Positions 1 to 6,303 of a stretch of 9,146 nt of DNA are shown here, piece after piece. The position numbers and the translations under genes were made by a program. Each line of letters begins with the position of its first letter. Position 1 is the first letter of the stretch. The DNA is from Verrucomicrobiota bacterium (GTDB lineage: Bacteria; Verrucomicrobiota; Verrucomicrobiia; Methylacidiphilales; Verrucolacustridaceae): the NCBI GenBank assembly GCA_016876055.1, contig VHDM01000044.1, forward strand, positions 1 to 9,146. Direction: 5' to 3'. Under the pieces are notes generated by a model that saw only the letters and a program-made list of their open reading frames with translations, did no database searches and was not told where the DNA came from.

Positions 1-797
1 ACTCGACCGCTGAAAAATATGGTTGGCAGAAAGGTATGGTCGGCCCCCACGCTAAACGAGGCCTGCTGGTTATCCCGGAAGGTGTTGTCGTTGTCATAAT
101 CAAAAAGCTGATAATCAAAACTGAAGGTGCCCACCGTTTCCGGCGTGAAATCAAGTCGGAACTGCTGGAAGGCACCGTTGTTCATGTAATTCGAATTGGA
201 TGCAGATCCTCCAAGATAAACCAAAGTGTTGTTCCATCGGGTAATCATCGCGAGCCGATCGGTGACGCGGTAATCCGCCTGGACGGTAGCCAGATTGTTA
301 ATCGTACTGGTGTTAAAGGTTGGGCTGATACCTTGCGGCACGAACTGGGCGACTAAAGGCTGCTCGGTATAGAGAAAATTATTTGCCAGCGTGAAGGAGG
401 CACGAGGATTAATGGCATACGTATAGCGGCCGACAAAGGTTTGGGCGTATTGGATGTCGTATTGTTGATTGATGCTTGGATAGTAAGTACCAGAAAAATC
501 ATACCGCAAAGCGGCATCCGCTTGTAAACCAATATAGTTGTAGCCCAACGAAGGCTGGACGGAGGTGTAGGTCGATGAATTAATATCCTGCGTGGATGAG
601 TAGCTCTCGGTCAGCGGGTTGCTGTCATAACCCTCGCGGATCGCCACCGTAGCTGTGAACGGTTTGGTTCCCCCCTGGCCGGCAGATCCTTGAATTTGGG
701 CAAAGCCCGTTAAGGTCATCCAAGCGGTCGACGCAATTATTCCAAGACAGCGGTAAAAGCTTCTGGAAAAACAAGGTGGGCCAACACTTCCTGCCAT
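1..797 (-). CDS. Outer-membrane beta-barrel protein (BBP2-like), partial at 3' end
   Basis: The first 265 residues are visible; the gene runs off the window edge. The N-terminus looks like a signal peptide: basic residues R12 and R16, a hydrophobic stretch at about 18-32, and a plausible cleavage after A33 (GFA|QIQ). After that, alternating polar and aromatic residues form many short amphipathic strands rich in Tyr, Asn, Thr and Phe (for example ATVAIREGYDSNPLTES near residue 50), the pattern of putative beta-barrel porins of the BBP2 type. The ATG at 797-795 is chosen because an in-frame TGA lies ten codons upstream with no other start between; only a G-run directly abutting the ATG resembles a ribosome site. 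It follows the GT-C gene in the same direction after 128 nt, so it may have its own promoter. Related barrels are often found in exopolysaccharide or envelope clusters; the substrate here is unknown. Sampled lines are about 40-52% GC, lower than neighbouring genes. Confidence 0.8.
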   Translation of the reverse strand, partial: MAGSVGPPCFSRSFYRCLGIIASTAWMTLTGFAQIQGSAGQGGTKPFTATVAIREGYDSNPLTESYSSTQDINSSTYTSVQPSLGYNYIGLQADAALRYDFSGTYYPSINQQYDIQYAQTFVGRYTYAINPRASFTLANNFLYTEQPLVAQFVPQGISPTFNTSTINNLATVQADYRVTDRLAMITRWNNTLVYLGGSASNSNYMNNGAFQQFRLDFTPETVGTFSFDYQLFDYDNDNTFRDNQQASFSVGADHTFLPTIFFSGR

Positions 798-840
798 TCC
801 CCCGATTTTAATTTCCCAGCAATAGGATCAACCAAAGGAC

Positions 841-869
841 ACTATATGTTGGGTGTTATATTGAATATG
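841..869 (-). promoter_or_regulatory. Candidate promoter of the barrel gene
   Basis: Reading the minus strand, TATAGT (846-841) matches the sigma-70 -10 hexamer at five of six positions. Seventeen bases upstream the -35 position holds CATATT (869-864), a poor match. Transcription would start near 834, giving a leader of about 37 nt. The weak -35 lies inside the 20-bp palindrome at 859-878, as expected for a regulated promoter. This rests on pattern only. Confidence 0.25.
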
Positions 870-878
870 TATCCAATA
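859..878. promoter_or_regulatory. 20-bp palindrome, candidate operator
   Basis: TATTGAATA (859-867), then TG, then TATCCAATA (870-878) form 9-bp inverted arms with one mismatch, which is the shape of a site for a dimeric DNA-binding protein. It lies in the spacer between the GT-C gene and the barrel gene, about 62 bp upstream of the barrel start and over the weak -35 position of the candidate promoter. No known regulator consensus is recognised, and a single AT-rich copy could be chance. Confidence 0.4.
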
Positions 879-882
879 AGTG

Positions 883-925
883 TTGTCCGTTATCGTGAAC
901 TAAGAGCAAAAGAACTAATGGACAA
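883..925. repeat. Inverted repeat just after the GT-C stop codon
   Basis: TTGTCCGTTA (883-892) and TAATGGACAA (916-925) are 10-bp arms around a 23-nt loop. In plus-strand RNA all ten positions pair (one G-U). In minus-strand RNA one A-C mismatch interrupts the stem. The right arm abuts the stop codon of the GT-C gene at 926-928. No U-run follows in the minus direction, so this is not a standard intrinsic terminator; it could be a 3'-end structure or chance. Confidence 0.3.
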
Positions 926-2677
926 TTAGTCCCACCTTTTTTGGATAGAAAGAAGTAAATAGTCGTTATTGGGAGGCAGAGAAGTTGCAAAGGCTTGAGG
1001 TAAATCGGGCGGTTTTTGCCTGCGAATCAGGTCAGCCCACTCCTTCCACTCGGAATTGTCCGAAAGCATTTCGCTGTACATACGTGCATCGGAGCTGGCC
1101 GGGGTTAATAAAATGCTAAAGACCGGCGTGACCCGGTCATGGATTTTTAGAAAATCCTCGCGGGTGGTCGGAAGCCAAAGCGTTGGTTGTGCGGCGTACC
1201 ACGCCTCTGCCGCAGGCAAATCTGAGGCCTGAAGTTCACCAGGTTCAAACCACGAACGCATGAACAGAAAAATCGGCGGATAGGTCGGCGGATAGGCAAA
1301 CGGGGGCGGCTCAGGCAAAATCGCCCTTGCCAAAGTTGGCCACGTCGCCACCAGCGCCACCAAGATGGCAAATAAACGACCCAATAATTCCAAGTGGAGT
1401 TTCCACCGTTCAATGATGATCCATAAATAGGCCGCCCCGTACACACAGGCGACCGGCAAAAGAGCCATCAGAATGCCATGTCCGTCGGTTTTAGAATCTC
1501 GCTGAATAAAGGCGGTGGCCAAAATCAGGACTGCCGCCACGCCCCCCCAAAGGTTCCTCCCGGCCGCGGCAGAAGGATGCCGAAATGCATGCAGACAGGC
1601 GACCAAAGCCAATGTCCCCGCCACCGCATTGCCCACGAGCGTGGGTCCCTGTGCAACCAGATCCGTGAACCCGCGCAAAATTGAACCCCCCACGCGACGC
1701 CATGCATCCAGTTGATCGATATTAAAGGTGTAGGAGCGCCAAAGGGTCTCTCCCGGATACCGTGCCGAATCGACCAGCAGGTAAGCCCAGTTTAACCCCA
1801 GCGGATTCCCAGCCACGAACCAAAGCCGAACCAACCAAACCCCAAACAAGCCCAAAGCCAGCAAACACCCAGCCCCAAAGGCCCATTTCCCGCTTCGCAA
1901 AAGAGCCCACCCAAGGCCGAGGGCTGCTACCACCGCCCAAATTTGGACCATTTGAATCAAGGCGGAGATCCCCAGCACGATTCCGGATCCCAGCAGCCAA
2001 TACCAGGTTTGTCGTTCCCTCCCGGCTGTTTCCCCGCTTTCGTCCTCACCGCAGACCCCCAGGCAAAAGAGCCACCCGGCCAATGCGTAAAGGAAAACCA
2101 CAAGCAGGGTAGCTCCGCCCGCCAAGGCTTGGGTCCAAACGGGCGAGCTGCCCAGAAAGAAGACCACTGCCAGCACCCCCGTACCAATATCAAATTGCCG
2201 CTGCCCCCAGAAAAAGACCGCCAATGCTGCCAGGACCAAAAAAACCATCTGCAACCCCAACACAACCACATCGGGAGGAAACGTGCGAAATCCTCTCAGC
2301 GCCTCCGCGGAAAGGTCAAAAGAAATCAACCTGCTGATCATCCCCACCTTGAAACAAGCCGCTAAAAGCAAGGGATAACCAGGGGGCGTGAGCGTCTCCG
2401 GAAAGGCCGTCACCGGAGGCGCGTTGTTTTCCAGGTTGGCGCGCACTTGCCAAAGGGCCAACGGCCGGATGAGGAGGGTGGTAAAGCCCTTGCCCTCTGC
2501 CAGTTGCCGGGCTTGCTGAGCCAAGTCCATGGCTTCAAAGGTTCTGAGCCCATTAAACTCGCGGATTCCCATGAAGGCGCTCAAACCGACCACCAATAGG
2601 AGCAGGGCGATCCGCACCAACCAGAGTCGGACTGACCCTTGCTCAACATTATAGATCCAATCTTGGAGCGTTTTCAT
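926..2677 (-). CDS. GT-C fold integral membrane protein, GT39/ArnT-like glycosyltransferase candidate
   Basis: A 583-aa polytopic protein with about 10-11 hydrophobic helices (roughly 18-38, 100-117, 137-157, 163-181, 185-207, 227-261, 266-288, 345-365, 376-392, 399-423 and 434-453) and a soluble C-terminal part (about 455-583) probably in the periplasm. The first loop carries FEAMDLAQQARQLAEGKGF (residues 47-65), then TPPGYPLLLA (97-106). These resemble the acidic first loop and the PP-x-YP segment of GT-C enzymes that move sugars from polyprenyl-phosphate donors, so E48 or D51 is the likely catalytic acid. The tail contains SDLPAAEAWYAAQPTLWLP (485-503), a pattern I associate with uncharacterised GT39-like proteins. 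The ATG sits 3 nt after the regulator stop, with no clear Shine-Dalgarno, suggesting coupled translation. Enzyme class is moderately supported; donor and acceptor are unknown. Confidence 0.7.
   Translation of the reverse strand: MKTLQDWIYNVEQGSVRLWLVRIALLLLVVGLSAFMGIREFNGLRTFEAMDLAQQARQLAEGKGFTTLLIRPLALWQVRANLENNAPPVTAFPETLTPPGYPLLLAACFKVGMISRLISFDLSAEALRGFRTFPPDVVVLGLQMVFLVLAALAVFFWGQRQFDIGTGVLAVVFFLGSSPVWTQALAGGATLLVVFLYALAGWLFCLGVCGEDESGETAGRERQTWYWLLGSGIVLGISALIQMVQIWAVVAALGLGWALLRSGKWAFGAGCLLALGLFGVWLVRLWFVAGNPLGLNWAYLLVDSARYPGETLWRSYTFNIDQLDAWRRVGGSILRGFTDLVAQGPTLVGNAVAGTLALVACLHAFRHPSAAAGRNLWGGVAAVLILATAFIQRDSKTDGHGILMALLPVACVYGAAYLWIIIERWKLHLELLGRLFAILVALVATWPTLARAILPEPPPFAYPPTYPPIFLFMRSWFEPGELQASDLPAAEAWYAAQPTLWLPTTREDFLKIHDRVTPVFSILLTPASSDARMYSEMLSDNSEWKEWADLIRRQKPPDLPQAFATSLPPNNDYLLLSIQKRWD
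1273..1296. repeat. Perfect 12-bp tandem duplication inside the GT-C gene
   Basis: The 12-mer TCGGCGGATAGG occurs twice back to back (1273-1284 and 1285-1296). On the coding strand it keeps the frame and encodes the four-residue repeat YPPT-YPPI near residues 462-469, at the join between the last membrane helix and the periplasmic tail. It is a likely slippage product that lengthens a Pro-Tyr linker. Confidence 0.7.
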
Positions 2678-2680
2678 GGT

Positions 2681-4036
2681 TCAGTTTTGCTTGGTAGCGG
2701 ATAATTTTCGATGAAGAGTTCGCCGACTGATTCCGAGCAGTTTGGCTGCTTCGGTAACGTTCTGGTTGGTCTTTCTGAGGGCCGCTTCCATTGCCTGTCG
2801 CTCCAGGTCCTCCAGTTTGACCGTCCCACCCGGGCGGAGGCCCTCTCCGCCGTGCTCCCCTTCCCGCACCGACCTGGGCAAATCTCCGGGTTCAATTTCT
2901 TTGCCCTTCGCCAAAACTACCCCGTGCTCGATCGCCGTACGTAATTCCCGCACGTTCCCCGGCCAGCGGTACCGCAGGAGGGCCTGGATCGCCCCAGCAG
3001 AAAGCTCCAAATCCGTCTTACCGTTTTCTTTGGCATACTCTCGCCGGAAATGCTCCGCCAGGATTGGAATATCCTCCGACCGCTCGCGGAGCGGAGGGAG
3101 AACTATTTGCACCACGCGGATCCGGAAGAAAAGATCCTCCCGGAACTTCCCCTCCCGAACCATCCTCTCCAGGTTACGATTTGTGGCCGCCACCAGGCGC
3201 ACATCCACCTCGATGGGTCGGTTGCCCCCCACCCGCTCAATGGAGCGCTCTCCCAAAACTCGCAGTAACTTCACCTGAGTGGTCGCATCAATCTCCCCAA
3301 TTTCATCCAGGAACAGGGTGCCTCCTTCCGCTTGCTCAAAGCGGCCGATCCGGCGCTCCGTCGCGCCCGTGAACGCCCCTTTTTCATGGCCGAAAAGCTC
3401 GCTTTCCAGAAGCGGCGCCGCCAGGGCGGCGGCATGTACCGCCACAAAGGGTCCTTGCCGGCGCGGACTCAGCCCGTGGATGGCCCGCGCCACCAATTCC
3501 TTCCCGGTCCCGCTCTCTCCACTCACCAGCACGGTTGCCCGCGAATTTGCCACCTGCCGGAGCTGGTCCAAAACCTCCTGCATCGCCGGCGAGGTGCCTA
3601 AAATTTTCTCAAGGCTGTGGGAGCGATCCAGCTCTTGCCGCAACAGGACATTTTCCTCCTCCACCTTGGCGGTACGAACCGCTCGACGTAACAAAATTTG
3701 GACACGTTCAAGATCCAGAGGCTTGGTCACATAATCGTAGGCCCCTTTTCTCATCGCCTCGACGGCGCTCTCCACCGAGCCATAGGCCGTCATGACCACG
3801 CAGGGCGGCCGCGGCGAGATTTTCAGGCATCGCTCCAGGACGCTGAGGCCACTTTCGTGCCCCAGACGCAGATCCGTCAACACCGCCTCCATTTTCTCGG
3901 CCGAAAGCAGTTTGTCCGCCGCCCCCAGGTCCGCCGCCGTAAAAATCTCGAAAAAATCCTCAAGGACTCGGCGCAGTGCCTCCCGGGTGTTTTTCTCATC
4001 ATCAACAATCAGGAGACTGGGCTTGGGGCCGCTCAC
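2681..4036 (-). CDS. NtrC-family sigma-54-dependent response regulator
   Basis: 451 aa with three domains in order. The receiver (about 7-120) has the acidic pair D12/D13, phosphoacceptor D55, T83 and K105. The AAA+ ATPase (about 144-370) has Walker A GESGTGKE (173-180), the sigma-54 contact loop GAFTGA (220-225) and Walker B with D244/E245, then REDLFFRI and LPPLRER segments. The C-terminal Fis-type helix-turn-helix (about 405-451) has TEAAKLLGISRRTLHRKL. Phosphorylation by the adjacent kinase should trigger oligomerisation and ATP-driven opening of sigma-54 holoenzyme. The start is GTG at 4036-4034, overlapping the kinase TGA by 4 nt; GGAGG seven bases upstream and the position of the receiver fold fix it. 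The frame stays open upstream through the kinase gene, so ATG-only gene calling would add about 187 spurious residues. Odd: the segment normally reading NCAAL reads HAAAL, so H201 replaces the conserved Asn. The DNA targets are unknown. Confidence 0.95.
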   Translation of the reverse strand: MSGPKPSLLIVDDEKNTREALRRVLEDFFEIFTAADLGAADKLLSAEKMEAVLTDLRLGHESGLSVLERCLKISPRPPCVVMTAYGSVESAVEAMRKGAYDYVTKPLDLERVQILLRRAVRTAKVEEENVLLRQELDRSHSLEKILGTSPAMQEVLDQLRQVANSRATVLVSGESGTGKELVARAIHGLSPRRQGPFVAVHAAALAAPLLESELFGHEKGAFTGATERRIGRFEQAEGGTLFLDEIGEIDATTQVKLLRVLGERSIERVGGNRPIEVDVRLVAATNRNLERMVREGKFREDLFFRIRVVQIVLPPLRERSEDIPILAEHFRREYAKENGKTDLELSAGAIQALLRYRWPGNVRELRTAIEHGVVLAKGKEIEPGDLPRSVREGEHGGEGLRPGGTVKLEDLERQAMEAALRKTNQNVTEAAKLLGISRRTLHRKLSATKQN

Positions 4037-5193
4037 GCCTTTGCCTCCGCACCTTTGCCTTCCAGTAAATGCACCCGTTTCTCCGAAACGGGCAACCGGA
4101 AGCGGGCCGTCGTTCCCTTTCCGGGCATGCTTTGGATCTGGAGATCGCCGCCGTGCTCCCGCGCGATTCTCTGTACAATCATTAGCCCCAGGCCGGTGCC
4201 GCCATGCTTGGTCGTAAAAAAGGGCTGCCCCACGTGCACCAGGTCTTCCTGCCGAATCCCCGGTCCATTGTCTCGAAACTCCCACACCACATAATCCCCC
4301 TCTTTTTGTAATCCGATTCTTACGAGACCCTGTTCCCCCGCAGCCTGCATGGCGTTTCGACCTAAATTGTAAATGGCCTGCTGAACCTGATCCCGGTCCA
4401 TTGGTACCGGTCCGATTCCCGGCGCAACCTCTTTTTCCACCCAAATTTTCCGGTCTTGCAATTCGGCCTGGAGCGGTGCCAAGCCCTCCTCCAGAACCAG
4501 CTCCGCGGATTCTGGTTTCTTCTGCGTGGCCTGCGGGCGCAACGCCTTGAGAAACCTTGCAACCAGGCCATCCAGCCGTTTCACCTCCTGTCGGCAAACC
4601 TCCAGGGAACCCAGGATTTTTTCCAGACCCCTCCCCGTGGTGTTCCGCAAATCTTTCTCCATCACCTGAAGCTGAAGGTGCAGGCTGTTCAGGGGGTTGC
4701 CGATTTCGTGGGCCACCTCGGCGGCCAGTAACGTTAGCGCTTCTGCCCGGCCCGTCTCCACCGCTGATTTTGCTTCTGCTCGTTCGCGGGTCGCGTCATG
4801 GAACACGGCCACATGCTTGGGACCCTCCCCCTCCCCCAGCGGCACAAGCGCATACTGCAGAATCCGATGTTCCGGATAGTTTACCTCCATTGTCCCGGAG
4901 GACGACCTTCGCTCCTGCAAGCAAGCCCTCCAATCCACACCCCGTAGACTTCGCTGGAGAGACCACGTCCCTGGCTCGATCGCTTCCGGCAGATGAAGAA
5001 GGCGTTGGGCCGCTCGGTTCCAGTAGATCAACCTGCCCGCGCTATCCAGCACGGTAACCCCCTCCTGCAGGGTGTTAAATAAAGTTTCCAGAAAACCCTT
5101 CTCTTCCGCGAGTCGGCTAAAATGAGTGTGGAGTTCTGCCGCCCCCACCCGGGGCGCTCTTTCCAAAAGTTTTTCCAAAAAAGAGTTTTTCAT
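4033..5193 (-). CDS. Soluble PAS-domain sensor histidine kinase (NtrB-like)
   Basis: 386 aa without a hydrophobic membrane segment, so probably cytosolic. A short helical leader (1-35) precedes a PAS-like domain (about 36-140) with TLQEGVTVLDSAGRLIYWNRAA at its start. The dimerisation/phosphoacceptor helix has EVAHEIGNPLNSLHLQL with H162 as the phosphorylated residue. The ATPase domain has the N box NLGRNAMQAA (276-285), G1 DNGPGI (308-313), F325/F326, and G2 GGTGLGL (331-337). All motifs for autokinase activity are present. The domain plan matches NtrB-type kinases that pair with NtrC-type regulators, and the overlapping next gene is exactly that partner. The ATG is bounded by an in-frame TGA four codons upstream; a purine-rich GGGAAGG directly abuts it. 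It follows the corA stop by 18 nt. The signal read by the PAS domain cannot be told from sequence. Confidence 0.93.
   Translation of the reverse strand: MKNSFLEKLLERAPRVGAAELHTHFSRLAEEKGFLETLFNTLQEGVTVLDSAGRLIYWNRAAQRLLHLPEAIEPGTWSLQRSLRGVDWRACLQERRSSSGTMEVNYPEHRILQYALVPLGEGEGPKHVAVFHDATRERAEAKSAVETGRAEALTLLAAEVAHEIGNPLNSLHLQLQVMEKDLRNTTGRGLEKILGSLEVCRQEVKRLDGLVARFLKALRPQATQKKPESAELVLEEGLAPLQAELQDRKIWVEKEVAPGIGPVPMDRDQVQQAIYNLGRNAMQAAGEQGLVRIGLQKEGDYVVWEFRDNGPGIRQEDLVHVGQPFFTTKHGGTGLGLMIVQRIAREHGGDLQIQSMPGKGTTARFRLPVSEKRVHLLEGKGAEAKA
4044..4048 (-). promoter_or_regulatory. Ribosome binding site that fixes the GTG start of the regulator
   Basis: GGAGG on the minus strand ends seven bases before the GTG at 4036-4034. 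It lies inside the last codons of the kinase gene. It is the clearest Shine-Dalgarno in the window and supports a GTG start with 4-nt stop/start overlap over the far upstream ATG in the same frame. Confidence 0.7.
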
Positions 5194-5211
5194 CCTTCCC
5201 TGTCAAACATC

Positions 5212-6183
5212 CTAAAACCAGCGCTTGGATTTTAACCACACCCCCATCCCCACCATTAATAACACTGTGATCAGAGTCAGCCACCAGTAGGCAAGGGGGT
5301 GCTCCAACTCCGGCATAATCCGAAAATTCATCCCATACCAAGTCCCGATCACCACGGGCGGAATGGTGATCGCCGTGATCGCTGTCAGGACCTTGATTCC
5401 CTCGTTAGCCTCATGGGCTGATCGGTTGGTGTAGACATCGAATGCCACCATCATCCGATCGTTGCACCCCTGCAACCGCTCATCGATCCGTGCCAGGGCG
5501 TCCTGCACGTCGCGGAAATATGGCAGCATTTGCGTCCGGATAAGCTTCGACTCGCCCCTGGCCAGCCTGGCCACCGTCTCCCGCTGGGGCCGCAGAATCT
5601 GCCGTAAACCCGACAGACGTCGCCGGGCTTTCAGGATTCGCTTCGACAAATCTTCCTTGCGCTCACCCGCCAGAGACTTTTCCTCCACATCCTCCATTTC
5701 CTGGGTCATCACGTCGACCACCGGAAGGTAGGAATCCGCCGCCAAATCCAACACCTGATGGGCCAAGCGGTCGGCACCGCGCGCCTGCAACCCCGCTCCC
5801 TTGATGACCCTTTCTTTCAGCAAGGTCAGCGCCGGAATCGTTTCTTGGTGAAACGTCACCAAAAACTCCTTGCCTAAAAAAATATTCAGCTCGTGGATTT
5901 GGACTGATTTTTCCGTCTCCGCAAAGGCGCTTTGGACAATCAAAAACAGGTAGTCCTCGTAGTCCTCGACCTTGGAGAGTTCGCTGCGGGTCACACAATC
6001 CTCGATTGCCAAAGGATGAAACTCAAACAACTGCTCCAGGACCTTTTGAGTTTCCTCCGCAGTCGGAGCCGTCAGATCAATCCAAAGGATCAAGCCTTTG
6101 TCCGCCCGGGCCAGGCGCAAGGCCTCCCATTCCAGGTTGTGGCTGACAAGCTTTCCCTCGCTAAACACAAAGGAGTCGACCAT
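5212..6183 (-). CDS. corA: CorA-family Mg2+/Co2+ transport protein
   Basis: 323 aa, the usual CorA length. The N-terminal cytosolic domain contains HPLAIEDCVTRSELSKVEDY (56-75), typical of the family, followed by a long charged helical stretch (about 140-262) that forms the funnel. Two membrane helices lie at the end (about 264-283 and 297-316), separated by the signature YGMNF (283-287) and the acidic loop MPELEHP (290-296). CorA proteins assemble as pentamers in the inner membrane and pass Mg2+, and often Co2+ or Ni2+, gated by bound Mg2+. The C-terminus ends with basic KSKRWF, as expected for a cytosolic end. The ATG at 6183-6181 fits homologue N-termini (FSEGKLV); a GAGG lies 11 nt upstream, rather far. 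It is the first gene of the minus-strand operon, and its position before a two-component system is the notable part of its context. Confidence 0.93.
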   Translation of the reverse strand: MVDSFVFSEGKLVSHNLEWEALRLARADKGLILWIDLTAPTAEETQKVLEQLFEFHPLAIEDCVTRSELSKVEDYEDYLFLIVQSAFAETEKSVQIHELNIFLGKEFLVTFHQETIPALTLLKERVIKGAGLQARGADRLAHQVLDLAADSYLPVVDVMTQEMEDVEEKSLAGERKEDLSKRILKARRRLSGLRQILRPQRETVARLARGESKLIRTQMLPYFRDVQDALARIDERLQGCNDRMMVAFDVYTNRSAHEANEGIKVLTAITAITIPPVVIGTWYGMNFRIMPELEHPLAYWWLTLITVLLMVGMGVWLKSKRWF

Positions 6184-6303
6184 GAGACTATTGTCCTCTT
6201 TTTCCGTAAAAACCTCAACTCTTAAGTCTTTGCCATAAATCTACTTGCCCAAAGGAGGGACAATTCGACTCTCCTTTTTGCATAGTCCCTGTATCCTTTT
6301 GCA
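6184..6303. promoter_or_regulatory. Divergent promoter region between corA and gpmI
   Basis: This 120-nt spacer must hold start signals for the minus-strand corA operon and for plus-strand gpmI. I see no strong -10/-35 pair for either direction. On the minus strand TTGTCC (6264-6259) is a possible -35, but only a poor AT-rich -10 follows. No GG-N10-GC sigma-54 pattern was found on either strand by eye. Confidence 0.4.
6251..6279 (+). promoter_or_regulatory. Short hairpin with U-run upstream of gpmI
   Basis: AAAGGAG (6251-6257) pairs with CTCCTTT (6271-6277) across a 13-nt loop, and the T-run continues to 6279. In plus-strand RNA this resembles a weak attenuator, and it would tie up the only Shine-Dalgarno-like GGAGG near gpmI, which is in any case about 46 nt from the ATG. 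No plus-strand gene ends here. The stem is short, so a role is speculative. Confidence 0.2.

Noticed and set aside
36..356. 106-codon plus-strand open frame at the left edge
   Set aside because: It is antisense to the barrel gene, whose signal peptide and strand pattern are clear on the minus strand.
819..834. Sigma-54-like -24/-12 element upstream of the barrel gene (TGG at 834-832, TTGC at 822-819)
   Set aside because: The spacer between TGG and TTGC is nine bases, not eight; spacing is strict for sigma-54, and the start would lie only about 10 nt from the ATG. Worth a motif scan only because a sigma-54 activator is nearby.
1762..2365. Plus-strand Pro/Arg-rich open frames within the GT-C gene
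   Set aside because: They are antisense shadows of hydrophobic helix codons; no start signal or domain supports them.
4037..4597. Open frame continuing upstream of the regulator from an ATG at 4597
   Set aside because: It lies entirely inside the kinase gene in another frame, its translation is Gly/Arg-rich without domain features, and the GTG at 4036 with GGAGG places the receiver domain at the normal N-terminal distance.
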